Below, one piece after another: positions 8,705 to 17,244 of a stretch of 59,090 nucleotides of DNA. Position 1 is the stretch's first letter. Each line of letters opens with the position of its first letter. Position numbers and translations under genes: made by a program. A model generated the notes under the pieces. The model saw only the letters and a program-made list of their open reading frames with translations. It was not told the DNA's origin and did no database searches. This stretch comes from a virus: IMG/VR virus record IMGVR_UViG_3300005581_000015, positions 1 to 59,090 of that record; one strand, 5' to 3'.

Positions 8705-9466
8705 ATGGAAGAGAACACGTTAGCAACACTAAAACAAAATCTCATTGACTATGTTAAGTTGACACTGGGCAACGACATAATTGATTTAGAATTAGACCCT
8801 GCCCACTATGAAGCGGCGTACCAAAGAACAATTGGTACCTACCGCCAACGTGCTAACAATGCCTATGAAGAAAGCTACAGTTTTTTAGAACTAGTTGACC
8901 AATTGGAAGTCTATACTCTTCCACAAGAAATCATCCAGGTTCGACAGATCTTTCGTAGAACATTTGGTAATAGCCAGGGCCCATTCTCCAGTAGTTACGA
9001 TCCATTCTCACAGGCCAGCTTGAACGTTTACCTAATGAACTTTAACGTAGCCGGCGGACTTGCCACCTATGATTTCTATAGTCAGTATGTTGAGCTGAGT
9101 GCCAAGATGTTTGGCGGGTACCTAAACTACACATTTAACCCAGTGACCAAAAAATTACAGCTGATCCGTAAGCCTGTAGGCACGGGCGAGAACGTTCTGC
9201 TTTGGACCTATAATTTGAAGCCTGAGTTTACACTGTTACAAGACTACCAAATTAGTCAGTGGATTCGAGACTACATGGTGGCATCATGTAAGATGATTAT
9301 TGGTGAAGCTCGTGAAAAGTTTGCCACCATTGCTGGACCACAAGGCGGCAGCACACTAAATGGCGCACAAATGAAAAGCGAAGGCCAGGTTCAAATTGAT
9401 GGCTTGATTGAACAGCTCAAGAACTATGTTGATGGTAGTCAGCCATTGACCTGGGTAATTGGTTAA
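8705..9466 (+). CDS. 13: Neck protein (gp13-like)
   Basis: A 253-residue protein resembling T4 gp13, the head-completion neck protein that works with gp14. Visible features are the N-terminal DLELDPAHYEAAYQRTIGTYRQR helix, EESYSFLELVDQLEVYTLP followed by EIIQVRQIFRR, and YLNYTFNPVTKKLQLIRKP in the second half; this order is familiar from gp13 proteins of aquatic T4-like phages. The C-terminal part (REKFATIAGPQGG) is the usual helical tail. T4 gp13 is about 309 residues. GGAGTGTAGA precedes the ATG. Separation from the gp14 gene by a strand switch is unlike T4. Confidence 0.7.
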   Translation: MEENTLATLKQNLIDYVKLTLGNDIIDLELDPAHYEAAYQRTIGTYRQRANNAYEESYSFLELVDQLEVYTLPQEIIQVRQIFRRTFGNSQGPFSSSYDPFSQASLNVYLMNFNVAGGLATYDFYSQYVELSAKMFGGYLNYTFNPVTKKLQLIRKPVGTGENVLLWTYNLKPEFTLLQDYQISQWIRDYMVASCKMIIGEAREKFATIAGPQGGSTLNGAQMKSEGQVQIDGLIEQLKNYVDGSQPLTWVIG

Positions 9467-9473
9467 CAACTCC

Positions 9474-9502
9474 TAGACCTTTAATTTAATTTCTTGTATA
9501 AT
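9474..9502 (+). promoter_or_regulatory. Sigma70-type promoter giving a leaderless transcript
   Basis: TAGACC (9474-9479), 17-bp spacer, TATAAT (9497-9502) preceded by CTTG. Only 6 nt separate the -10 from the ATG at 9509, so the transcript should begin at or next to the start codon. No Shine-Dalgarno sequence is present. Confidence 0.7.
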
Positions 9503-9508
9503 ACACAC

Positions 9509-10051
9509 ATGGAACTATACTCATGTGATGTAATGATAGACATTGAGTGCCTGGGCGTTGCGCCGGAAGCACTTATTTTAACTATTGCCGCTGTAGCTTT
9601 TGACCCGTTTAGTCATCGCATTGACCACGAGCATTCGCTGTATTTTAGAATTGATCCCGCAAGCCAGCCCACACGTCAAATTGACGAAGCCACTGTTGCC
9701 TGGTGGGCACAACAACCAAAAATTGCACAAGAAGAAGCATTCAGCGAAGAGGATCGAGTTCCGTTGGCTGAAGCATTACATAAACTGTCATCATTGATCT
9801 GGCGTAGCAAAAGGATATGGGCAAATGGCATTTGCTATGACATGACCATTCTTGAACATGCATACAAGCAGTTGGGTATTCCCTTGCCATGGCAATACTA
9901 CAAAGTCATGGATGCACGTACTGTTTATAAAATGCTACCCAAAGTGGGCAAGCCACCAAACAATCATCATGCATTCCATGATTGCGTTAATCAAATTGGC
10001 ATGCTACAGGAAGTGTTTAGCCATTATCGGATAAAAGAATTAGGCAATTAA
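9509..10051 (+). CDS. dexA: DexA-like 3'-5' exonuclease (DEDDh, DnaQ-like fold)
   Basis: A 180-residue exonuclease of the DnaQ/RNase-T superfamily. Motif I is MIDIECLG with the D-x-E pair near residue 10, motif II lies around WANGICYDMTILEHAY with the second aspartate, and motif III is HHAFHDC, an H-x4-D arrangement that makes it DEDDh type. The opening and the WWAQQPKIAQE segment match T4 DexA (WWKNQSPEA). DexA degrades DNA 3'-5' and is thought to take part in host DNA breakdown or repair. The start MELYS is chosen because an upstream in-frame ATG falls inside the promoter. Confidence 0.85.
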   Translation: MELYSCDVMIDIECLGVAPEALILTIAAVAFDPFSHRIDHEHSLYFRIDPASQPTRQIDEATVAWWAQQPKIAQEEAFSEEDRVPLAEALHKLSSLIWRSKRIWANGICYDMTILEHAYKQLGIPLPWQYYKVMDARTVYKMLPKVGKPPNNHHAFHDCVNQIGMLQEVFSHYRIKELGN

Positions 10052-10053
10052 CC

Positions 10054-10656
10054 GTGGACATGTTTGATCAGCCATATTTGTTGATATCTTTTTATCCTGG
10101 CGCTCGCGGGTTCTTGTTATCAAAGTGGCTGTATCAAGAAGGTTTAGTAACTGGTGTTTGGAAAATTAAAAACACAGATCTAAAACTAGACTCAACTAAT
10201 CATGACATACCTTCTGCGTTTGCGGATTTGATATTTGCCTACGACACAGAAAAAGACAAAGCACTATACACTGAATACAACAAAGAAATTACATCAGCTA
10301 ACTGTGATTGCAATAAAATAAAGAGTATATTACTACAAAGCCGAGCATGTCCAACCACCACCTTGGTCAGTAAATTTAATGGACCGTGCTTGTTGTTAAC
10401 ACATCTAGGGTCAGATATTGCCCTAGACAATATGCATAAAGTATTTTCAAATTTAACCGTGATAAAGGTTGTATTTGATGATCACGCAGAATACCTAGAA
10501 TGCCATGAAAGAAAATACGGCAATTTAGATTTTGCGGATAACGAATGGCAGGTCAGCGGGATAGATTATACAAAAGAATACCATAATGGTATTACTGTCA
10601 AGTTAAAAGATATTAAACAGTTGAAATTAGATTATTTGAAAGGGTGTTTATTATGA
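10054..10656 (+). CDS. Hypothetical protein, possible P-loop/sulfotransferase-like fold
   Basis: A 200-residue protein opening with PYLLISFYPGARGFLLSKWL, a hydrophobic strand followed by a Gly-containing loop and helix that resembles the nucleotide-binding start of sulfotransferase-like proteins. No second motif confirms this. GTG at 10054 or ATG at 10060 could be the start; neither has a good ribosome binding site, so it is probably coupled to the exonuclease, whose stop lies 2 nt upstream. Its last codons overlap the dNMP kinase start (ATGA). It resembles the 52915 protein only in the style of its N-terminus. Confidence 0.55.
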   Translation: MDMFDQPYLLISFYPGARGFLLSKWLYQEGLVTGVWKIKNTDLKLDSTNHDIPSAFADLIFAYDTEKDKALYTEYNKEITSANCDCNKIKSILLQSRACPTTTLVSKFNGPCLLLTHLGSDIALDNMHKVFSNLTVIKVVFDDHAEYLECHERKYGNLDFADNEWQVSGIDYTKEYHNGITVKLKDIKQLKLDYLKGCLL

Positions 10657-11309
10657 TCATTGGTGTATGTGGATTTATTGGCTCAGGAAAAGATACTGTA
10701 GCAGACTACCTAGTGAATTTTCACGAGTTTAGACGTGAGAGTTTTGCCAACACTCTTAAAGATGCCGCAGCCGCAGTGTTTGGTTGGGATAGAACCATGC
10801 TAGAAGGGCGAACAAAACAAGCCCGTGAATGGCGTGAACAAGTAGATCCGTGGTGGGCAGAGCGGCTGGGCATACCTAATTTAACCCCACGTTGGATCCT
10901 GCAATACTGGGGTACGGAAGTATGCCGTAAAGGGTTCCATGATGATATCTGGATTGCTAGTTTAGAAAACAAACTTCGCAATAGTCAGGACGATGTTGTG
11001 ATCAGCGATTGTCGATTTCCCAACGAGATCAAGTCCATTCGTGATCAAGGCGGAACAATTATTTGGGTTAAGCGAGGTGAGTTGCCCAAGTGGTATAACG
11101 ATGCTGTCAACGTTAACAACGGTGAACGCAATATGTCCTTTGCCACTAGCAGAGCCAGGTTAGAGAAGTTAGGCATTCATACCAGCGAAACAGCCTGGGT
11201 TGGAACCAAGTTTGATTTTGAAATAGACAACAACAGTAGCTTAGACGATCTGTACCAACAAGTCAAAGATCTGGTTCAAGATCACCTTGTTTCCACGGAA
11301 GATCACTGA
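10653..11309 (+). CDS. 1: Deoxynucleoside monophosphate kinase (T4 gene 1 type)
   Basis: A 218-residue P-loop kinase. The Walker A motif is GFIGSGKDT at residues 7-15, in the same form as T4 gp1 (GVKRSGKDT). Other features are LKDAAAAVFGW, a lid-like acidic segment, QYWGTEVCRKGFHDDIW matching the RLMQALGTD...YW segment of T4, and VVISDCRFPNEI corresponding to IVPDTRQDHEM. It phosphorylates dNMPs for phage DNA synthesis. The ATG at 10653 overlaps the upstream stop as ATGA and is preferred over a GTG at 10644. The 3' end overlaps the convergent HNH-like gene by 47 bases. Confidence 0.85.
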   Translation: MIIGVCGFIGSGKDTVADYLVNFHEFRRESFANTLKDAAAAVFGWDRTMLEGRTKQAREWREQVDPWWAERLGIPNLTPRWILQYWGTEVCRKGFHDDIWIASLENKLRNSQDDVVISDCRFPNEIKSIRDQGGTIIWVKRGELPKWYNDAVNVNNGERNMSFATSRARLEKLGIHTSETAWVGTKFDFEIDNNSSLDDLYQQVKDLVQDHLVSTEDH

Positions 11310-11613
11310 GACGAATTGCTACCACACAGTTTTGGCACACACACTTTAAGTTCCTAGGAGCAGAGTTGTTTAAGTTTCCGTCTAAATGATACACCAATAT
11401 CTGTGCTTGATATCTTGCTTTAAAGCCACATTTATCACATACTAATTTTTTCTTAAAGCCACTAAACTGCCACCTAGGCACGGGTGGCTTAATTTTTTTG
11501 TTTTTTTTATTACAAGTCTCGCATCTTGAACGATAGTGTACCGTACCGTTAGGTGATCGGTAATTTATTGCTTTCGGACGCTGGTTGCAAGCTGGGCATA
11601 TTGGACGGTTCAT
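11263..11613 (-). CDS. HNH-like zinc-binding protein
   Basis: A 116-residue protein with four CxxC-type pairs: CPAC, CETC, CDKC and a C-terminal CVCQNC. The core VYHLDGNLNNSAPRNLKCVCQNC follows the HNH pattern H-x-D-G-N-x-x-N-x(4)-N-L. Homing-type and structural HNH nucleases in T4-like phages share this arrangement, but the usual second catalytic histidine is not clear, so activity is uncertain. The ATG at 11613 is preferred over an upstream GTG at 11628. It is a lone minus-strand gene overlapping the end of the dNMP kinase gene, a position often held by mobile endonuclease genes. Confidence 0.7.
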   Translation of the reverse strand: MNRPICPACNQRPKAINYRSPNGTVHYRSRCETCNKKNKKIKPPVPRWQFSGFKKKLVCDKCGFKARYQAQILVYHLDGNLNNSAPRNLKCVCQNCVVAIRLSDLPWKQGDLEPDL

Positions 11614-11676
11614 AGTGTTATTTAACACGAACCTTTGGCAAAGGGCACCTAATAGGTTGGTTTTCTGGAGTTATCA

Positions 11677-11683
11677 ATAAATA
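11677..11683 (+). promoter_or_regulatory. T4-type late promoter box (ATAAATA) for tail sheath
   Basis: ATAAATA followed 25 nt later by the sheath ATG, with AAAAGGAAC as ribosome binding site between them. It is one of the best-placed examples of the late box in this window. Confidence 0.65.
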
Positions 11684-11708
11684 TTAATAACTTTAAAAGG
11701 AACGGACC

Positions 11709-14700
11709 ATGGCACTAACATCACCTGGCGTACAAGTAACGATAATTGACGAAAGTAATTATCTTCCAGCGGCGACTAACTCAGTCCCATATATTATGGT
11801 GGCCACTGCACAAAACAAAATCAGTGGAACCGGAACCGGAGTAGCTGCCGGTACTTTAGCAGTCAATGCAAATAAAACATATTTAATTACTAGTCAAAGA
11901 GATTTGGCCGCCACTTTTGGTGTGCCTTTCTTCTACAAAACTTCTGCTGGCACCCCAATCAACGGGTACGAGCTTAATGAATATGGTTTATTGGCTGCTT
12001 ACTCAGCATTGGGTGTAACTAATAGAGTATACATTCAACGTGCCGACATTGACTTATCTGAATTGACTGCAAGTCTATCACGCCCAGTTGGCGCACCAGT
12101 AAACAACACATATTGGTTAGATACCGCTAACTCACTGTGGGGTATATTTGAGTGGAGCCTGACTACAAATGCATTTACTAACAAAGTACCGTTGGTAATT
12201 ACATCAACTGCAGATTTAGAGTCTGGCACCACTGCTCCATCGCAGAGTTTTGGTAGCATTGGAGATTATGCAGTTAACACAACAGATGTTGCAAATCCAA
12301 CATACTACAAAAACAGCAGTAACTTGTGGGTATTAATTGGTAGCGATGACTGGAAATCATCATGGCCTACTGTGCAAGGCACTGCCGCACCAGGACCATT
12401 GACAGCGGCCAGTACAATTAGAATTAACGGAACCGAAGTAGCAGTTCCAGCCGCCGCAAGCAACACAGTTTCTGGTTTAGCTAACGCAATTAATGCGGCT
12501 GCTATTACTGGTGTAACTGCATCAAACTCTAATGGTAAGTTGGAAATTCAAGGCAATAGCACATCAACTAGCGATGGATCAACTGCTGACGGTGGTATTA
12601 TCACTATCGAAGCTGGATCCGTTGGTGGTGCCGCATTGCTAACACAACTAGGAATCACAGCACGTTCGTACTATGTTCCACGTTTACAACAGAGCTATAG
12701 CTACACCATACCACGCTGGAGATCAACAGATGCTGAACCAACTGCAACTGGTTCTGTATGGAACAAAATCAATAGTGTCAATCTTGGTACTAATTTAACA
12801 GTGTCAAAATACAGTTCAATACTTGCATCTTTTATTGAACAAACTTGTGCTGTATATCAGAATGACCAAAGCGCAAATAAAACATTGGATCCTAGTGGTG
12901 GTGGTAAAAATATTGCCGCAGGAACAACCTATGCGCAATATAATGTAAGTCCAGAATTTGTATCATCAACTTCATCTTACAATAACACATTTACACTTCA
13001 ACTATTTGAAAGAAAATCAACAGGTGCAACTGTGATTCTTGGTGATGATTCAACGCCAACATTTACATCAGGTGATCAGTTTACAATCTCAGCAAGTGTT
13101 GCAAACAGCACTACGTTAAGCACACCTGTAACAGCAACCGTTGCAGGAACAACAGCCAGTGATTTTGTGTCAGCAGTGAGCCAGGCCGCAGTGCCGTATG
13201 TTAGCGCAACTATTACTAGTTCAGGCGCAATATCGTTTACACATAGCCAAGGCGGTGTAATTGTGCTAGCAGAAGTTGGCGCAGATACTGCGGTGTCAGA
13301 CGCTGGTTTTAACGACACAGTGGACGGCGTTCGTTTAGATACCGATGGCACATCGCTAATCCTGAGTAACTGGGTTACATTTGATTACACTGCATCTCTA
13401 ACTTCGCCAAATACTGCACCGCCAGATGGACGCTATTGGTATTACAGCGCAGTTGACCAAGTTGATATTATGATCAACAACAACGGCGCCTGGCTTGGCT
13501 ATAAAAATGTAACCAGCGATGTGCGCGGTTATAATTTAACATTGACCAATGCAACTGGGCCACAAATCAGCCCAACAGCACCTACCACTCAAAATGACAC
13601 TGCACTAAGCCCCCTAGTGTATGGTGATTTGTGGGTTGATACCAGCAACTTAGAAGCATACCCAATACTCAAGCGTTGGGAAATTGTTGACGGAGTTGAC
13701 CAATGGACCACAATTGATGACTCAGATCAAACCACTGAGAATGGTGTACTATTTGCCGACGCACGTTGGGCAACAAACGATACAACAAACCCAATCACCG
13801 ACGATATTCCAACTATTGTTAGCTTGCTGACCAGCAACTACTTAGACATTGACGCACCAAGCCCAAGTCTATATCCAGATGGAATGCTGTTGTGGAATAC
13901 TCGACGCAATGGCTTCAATGTTAAATCATATCAAGTTGACTACTTCAATGCTGCCAGCTTCCCAGATGATATTTTACCAGATGTAACAAATGCTTGGGTA
14001 ACAGCCAGCGGCAACAAAAACGACGGCAGTCCTTACATGGGTCGTCAGGCTGTACGTAGCCTAGTAGTTGCCGCACTCAAATCTGGATTGGATACTAGTC
14101 AAGCCGCACGTGAAGAACAAAACGTGTACAACTTGATTACAACTCCTGGTTATCCAGAACTAATGACCAACATGGTTGCGCTCAACAACGAGCGTAATAA
14201 CACAGCGTTTGTCATTGCTGATACACCACTGCGTTTGGGACCTGATGGAACTGAACTAATTACCTGGGCCACAAACAACAACGGTCTTGGAACAGATACT
14301 GGTGACGGCCTTACAACTGGAAGTCAATACATGGGTGTATTCTACCCAAGTTGCCAGACCACAGATTTGTCAGGTAGCCCAGTGGTACAACCGCCAAGTC
14401 ACATGATGTTACGCACTATTCTGCGCAGTGACAACGTGAGCTTCCCATGGTTAGCACCAGCCGGTGTACGTCGCGGTGTCATTGACAATGCTGATGCAAT
14501 TGGTTATATCAATGCAACCACCGGCGAGTTTGTACAAATTGGTGTACGCCAAGGTGTACGTGACATCTTGTATGAAAACAAGATTAACCCAATTACGTTT
14601 ATCCCAGGAATTGGTATTACCAACTATGGTAACAAGACTGTTACAGGTATTACTAGTGCTCTTGATCGTATTAACGTGGCACGTTTGATTGCATTTATCC

Positions 14701-15005
14701 GTGGTCGCTTGCAAGAAATTGGAACAAACTTCTTGTTTGAACCAAACGATCAAGTAACTCGTGATGAAATGAAAAACAATTGCGAAAGTTTGATGATTGA
14801 TTTGATTGCAAAACGTGGTATCTATGATTACCTAGTTGTTTGCGACTTGTCAAACAATACACCAGCACGTATTGATAGAAACGAGCTATATGTAGATATT
14901 GCTATTGAGCCTGTTAAGGCAGTTGAATTTATCTACATTCCTGTACGTATCAAGAACACTGGAGAAATTGCAGGCGGACAAACTGCAAGTTCATCAGCTG
15001 TCTAA
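11709..15005 (+). CDS. 18: Tail sheath protein (gp18-like), very large
   Basis: A 1098-residue contractile sheath protein; T4 gp18 is 659 residues. The N-terminus (SPGVQVTIIDESNYLPAATNS) and the C-terminal 250 residues carry the conserved sheath core, including AGVRRGVIDNADAIGYI, RINVARLIAFIRGRLQEIG, FEPNDQVTRDEMKNNCESL and YIPVRIKNTGEIAGGQ. Residues about 120-700 are extra material likely displayed on the sheath surface. This contains an IN-motif-like segment (STIRINGTEVAVPAAASN then SGLANAIN, about residues 235-290) and W-rich GDLWVDTS segments. The neighbouring tube gene and late box agree with a highly expressed late structural role. Confidence 0.9.
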   Translation: MALTSPGVQVTIIDESNYLPAATNSVPYIMVATAQNKISGTGTGVAAGTLAVNANKTYLITSQRDLAATFGVPFFYKTSAGTPINGYELNEYGLLAAYSALGVTNRVYIQRADIDLSELTASLSRPVGAPVNNTYWLDTANSLWGIFEWSLTTNAFTNKVPLVITSTADLESGTTAPSQSFGSIGDYAVNTTDVANPTYYKNSSNLWVLIGSDDWKSSWPTVQGTAAPGPLTAASTIRINGTEVAVPAAASNTVSGLANAINAAAITGVTASNSNGKLEIQGNSTSTSDGSTADGGIITIEAGSVGGAALLTQLGITARSYYVPRLQQSYSYTIPRWRSTDAEPTATGSVWNKINSVNLGTNLTVSKYSSILASFIEQTCAVYQNDQSANKTLDPSGGGKNIAAGTTYAQYNVSPEFVSSTSSYNNTFTLQLFERKSTGATVILGDDSTPTFTSGDQFTISASVANSTTLSTPVTATVAGTTASDFVSAVSQAAVPYVSATITSSGAISFTHSQGGVIVLAEVGADTAVSDAGFNDTVDGVRLDTDGTSLILSNWVTFDYTASLTSPNTAPPDGRYWYYSAVDQVDIMINNNGAWLGYKNVTSDVRGYNLTLTNATGPQISPTAPTTQNDTALSPLVYGDLWVDTSNLEAYPILKRWEIVDGVDQWTTIDDSDQTTENGVLFADARWATNDTTNPITDDIPTIVSLLTSNYLDIDAPSPSLYPDGMLLWNTRRNGFNVKSYQVDYFNAASFPDDILPDVTNAWVTASGNKNDGSPYMGRQAVRSLVVAALKSGLDTSQAAREEQNVYNLITTPGYPELMTNMVALNNERNNTAFVIADTPLRLGPDGTELITWATNNNGLGTDTGDGLTTGSQYMGVFYPSCQTTDLSGSPVVQPPSHMMLRTILRSDNVSFPWLAPAGVRRGVIDNADAIGYINATTGEFVQIGVRQGVRDILYENKINPITFIPGIGITNYGNKTVTGITSALDRINVARLIAFIRGRLQEIGTNFLFEPNDQVTRDEMKNNCESLMIDLIAKRGIYDYLVVCDLSNNTPARIDRNELYVDIAIEPVKAVEFIYIPVRIKNTGEIAGGQTASSSAV

Positions 15006-15010
15006 TGAAT

Positions 15011-15033
15011 AAATTGGGGCAATGCCCCAATTT
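15011..15033 (+). terminator. Perfect hairpin between sheath and tube genes
   Basis: AAATTGGGGC (15011-15020), loop AAT, GCCCCAATTT (15024-15033): a perfect 10-bp stem. The U-tract is short (TTTA), so it may terminate partially or protect the 3' end of the sheath mRNA. The tube gene has its own late box just downstream. Confidence 0.7.
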
Positions 15034-15050
15034 ATCAGGCAACAATTACC

Positions 15051-15057
15051 ATAAATA
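15051..15057 (+). promoter_or_regulatory. T4-type late promoter box (ATAAATA) for tail tube
   Basis: ATAAATA lies 18 nt before the tube ATG, with ATAGGAG as a ribosome binding site. Together with the hairpin upstream it makes the tube gene a separately controlled late unit. Confidence 0.65.
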
Positions 15058-15075
15058 AAGATATAGGAGAACAAA

Positions 15076-15693
15076 ATGGCTGTTTCATCACTAACTAGAA
15101 TGACAGTACCTTTGGCAAGTGACCAAAGTGCTAGCACCCAAGGCTTGCTAATGCCTAAACTAAAGTATCGCTTCCGCGTTACTTTTGAAAACTTTGGTGT
15201 ATCAACACCACGTACCGAACTAACAAAACAAGTTATTAGTTTTGCTCGTCCAGAAGTAACATTTGAAGAAATGTTGGTTCCAATTTACAATAGTACATTG
15301 AAACTTGCTGGCAAGCATAGCTGGGGCGATGTCACTTGTGAATTGCGTGACGATGCTGGCGGCAACGTTACCAAACGTGTTGGCGAGCAACTACAAAGGC
15401 AATTAGATTTTGCCGAACAAGCCAGCGCCGCTGCCGGTATTGACTATAAGTTTGTTACACGATTTGAAGTACTTGATGGTGGTAACGGTACTGCACAACC
15501 TGTAGTACTTGAAACCTGGGAGATTTATGGTTGCTACCTCAAAGGTGTTAACTATAATGATTTCAACTATGGCACCAGCGAAGCTGCAACAATCAGCATG
15601 ACAATTGCCTATGATAATGCACTACAAGTAGGTAGCCCAGGCGGTGTTGGCACCGTAATTGGTCGCATCGCTGGTGATGTAATCACAGGCTAA
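15076..15693 (+). CDS. 19: Tail tube protein (gp19-like)
   Basis: A 205-residue protein of the gp19/VgrG-tube family. The core LKYRFRVTFENFG, ELTKQVISFARPEVTFEEM, NSTLKLAGKHSWGDVTCELRDD and the C-terminal ETWEIYGCYLKGVNYNDFNYG with AATISMTIAYDNAL follow the two-layer beta-barrel pattern of contractile tail tubes. T4 gp19 is 163 residues; the extra length is a loop near residues 105-135. It is adjacent to the sheath gene as in T4. Confidence 0.88.
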   Translation: MAVSSLTRMTVPLASDQSASTQGLLMPKLKYRFRVTFENFGVSTPRTELTKQVISFARPEVTFEEMLVPIYNSTLKLAGKHSWGDVTCELRDDAGGNVTKRVGEQLQRQLDFAEQASAAAGIDYKFVTRFEVLDGGNGTAQPVVLETWEIYGCYLKGVNYNDFNYGTSEAATISMTIAYDNALQVGSPGGVGTVIGRIAGDVITG

Positions 15694-15697
15694 TACA

Positions 15698-16885
15698 ATG
15701 TCATTTGGACAGGACTTCATGAAGGGGTTCTTTGGATCAGACGGTTTGCGTGATTCGCAAACCGCCTCCAAGACCTTTCGAACAAACGGCTACGAACTTT
15801 CTCCTAGATTTAAGTTCCTGTTCCATGTGTCGTTTACGCTTAACACTACTGAAATCCCTGCGCTTAAAAGTATTTTTGGCGAGTCGGGTACTAATCAAAT
15901 TGGGTTAACTGTAAAAACTATTAATCTCCCGTCTTATAACATTGATCATGAAGAACTAAATCAATACAATCGTAAAAGACTAGTTCAAACACAGATCAAA
16001 TATCAACCAGTTGATATCACATTTCATGATGACGGCGGAGACGTAACACGTAATTTGTGGTATAACTATTTTGCGTATTATTACAAAGACCCAAGCCAAC
16101 AATATGGCAGCACTAGCAACTTAAACGGCAGTATTGGTGCATTGGCCAACATGCCGGGATTCAGTTACAATACTCGAGACATTTACACAGATAGCCGTCC
16201 AGTTAATGATTGGGGCTATGTTGGCGAAAGCTACACTGACAGCAGTGTGTTAGGCAAGCCTGCGTTTTTTAAAGATATTCGTATATACGGATTAAATCAA
16301 CACAAGTTTGCAGAGTATGTCTTGGTCAATCCCATTATCACAGCCTGGCAACATGATCAATATGATTATAGTCAAGGTGATGGAATGATGCAAAACTCAA
16401 TGACAGTCAAGTACGAAACTGTCAAGTACCGTAGCGGTGCCATTAGCGGTGTTAGATCAGACACCAATGTTAAAGGATTTGGCGATCCAGCCAACTACGA
16501 TACTGTGCGTAGCCCAATATCTCGACCTGGTAGCACTGCTAGTGTTCTAGGTCAGGGTGGGCTACTTGATACCGGTATTGGTATTGTTGAAGATTTACAA
16601 AGCGGAACATTGCTTGGTGCAATTGGTGCTGTGCAAAAAGCTGGCGCAACGTACAATACGTTCAAAGGTAAGAGTTTACAAAGCATTGCCAACGAAGAAG
16701 CAATTGCTGCCTCAAAACAAATTCTACAACAGAGCTTGCCTGGGGCAATTCGCGGTGCTAGTAGTGTACAACTATTTCCAACACCCCCTAGGGCTAATTC
16801 TGGTAGCCGGTCACTGTTTAATTTTGGTGGAGTTGGGGTATCATCATCGGGAATAAATATCGGTGGATTTAACCTACCATTCTAA
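15698..16885 (+). CDS. Tail-tube-associated baseplate protein (gp54/gp48-like)
   Basis: A 395-residue protein that shares the tube-like fold pattern. FKFLFHVSFTLN, KTINLPSYNIDHEELNQYNRK, QTQIKYQPVDITFHDD and PIITAWQHDQYDYSQGDGMMQNSMTVKYETVKY correspond in order to segments of T4 gp54 (KMPENRLSYETDWNYN, LDPLVISFRMD, ISVSAPELSYDGDNQITTFDVTF). gp54 starts tube polymerisation on the baseplate, and gp48 is its paralogue. The C-terminal 130 residues are Gly/Ser-rich and low complexity. The gene follows the tube gene with a 4-nt gap. Which of gp48 or gp54 it replaces cannot be told. Confidence 0.6.
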   Translation: MSFGQDFMKGFFGSDGLRDSQTASKTFRTNGYELSPRFKFLFHVSFTLNTTEIPALKSIFGESGTNQIGLTVKTINLPSYNIDHEELNQYNRKRLVQTQIKYQPVDITFHDDGGDVTRNLWYNYFAYYYKDPSQQYGSTSNLNGSIGALANMPGFSYNTRDIYTDSRPVNDWGYVGESYTDSSVLGKPAFFKDIRIYGLNQHKFAEYVLVNPIITAWQHDQYDYSQGDGMMQNSMTVKYETVKYRSGAISGVRSDTNVKGFGDPANYDTVRSPISRPGSTASVLGQGGLLDTGIGIVEDLQSGTLLGAIGAVQKAGATYNTFKGKSLQSIANEEAIAASKQILQQSLPGAIRGASSVQLFPTPPRANSGSRSLFNFGGVGVSSSGINIGGFNLPF

Positions 16886-17244
16886 TGTCTACAGTAAACG
16901 CACCAAACTCAAAAATTGATCAAACGGTAAAAATATTTGATACCTTTTACCTGTTCGAAGCTATTGTACCTGCAATGGAGTATGAAGTCATCTACAGTTA
17001 CTTTCAGTCGGTCATGGGAACAACACAAGCCGCAGCCAACTTTACTGTCACTGTGTTTAGGATAGCACAAGAAAGTCAGACCCCGGTTATGGCAATATTT
17101 GAACAGATCAAAGGCCTTGACCAACCACAATTATCATTAACACTGGCCTACTATCTTAATGGTTTGCAAAGTTTGAGTACATTACTAGGTATTGATGCAG
17201 TGGCAACGCCAAACTACTATGCAGCCAGAAATGTTGTGGTATGA
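16885..17244 (+). CDS. Hypothetical small structural-cluster protein
   Basis: A 119-residue protein without recognised motif. Residues about 15-100 are helical with a conserved-looking FYLFEAIVPAMEYEVIYSYFQSVMG segment. The ATG overlaps the upstream stop (TAATG), and its own stop overlaps the gp4 start (ATGA), so it is translationally coupled inside the tail/head-completion operon. A virion assembly role is inferred from position only. Confidence 0.65.
   Translation: MSTVNAPNSKIDQTVKIFDTFYLFEAIVPAMEYEVIYSYFQSVMGTTQAAANFTVTVFRIAQESQTPVMAIFEQIKGLDQPQLSLTLAYYLNGLQSLSTLLGIDAVATPNYYAARNVVV

Noticed and set aside
10054-10656. Confident sulfotransferase call
   Set aside because: Only the N-terminal loop looks similar; no acceptor or 3'-phosphate-binding motif (R-x-x-x-S-x-x-x-S type) is visible, so it is left as hypothetical.
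16557-16856. Open frame inside the gp54-like gene
   Set aside because: Frame shadow of the real gene with Leu-rich nonsense composition and no start signals.
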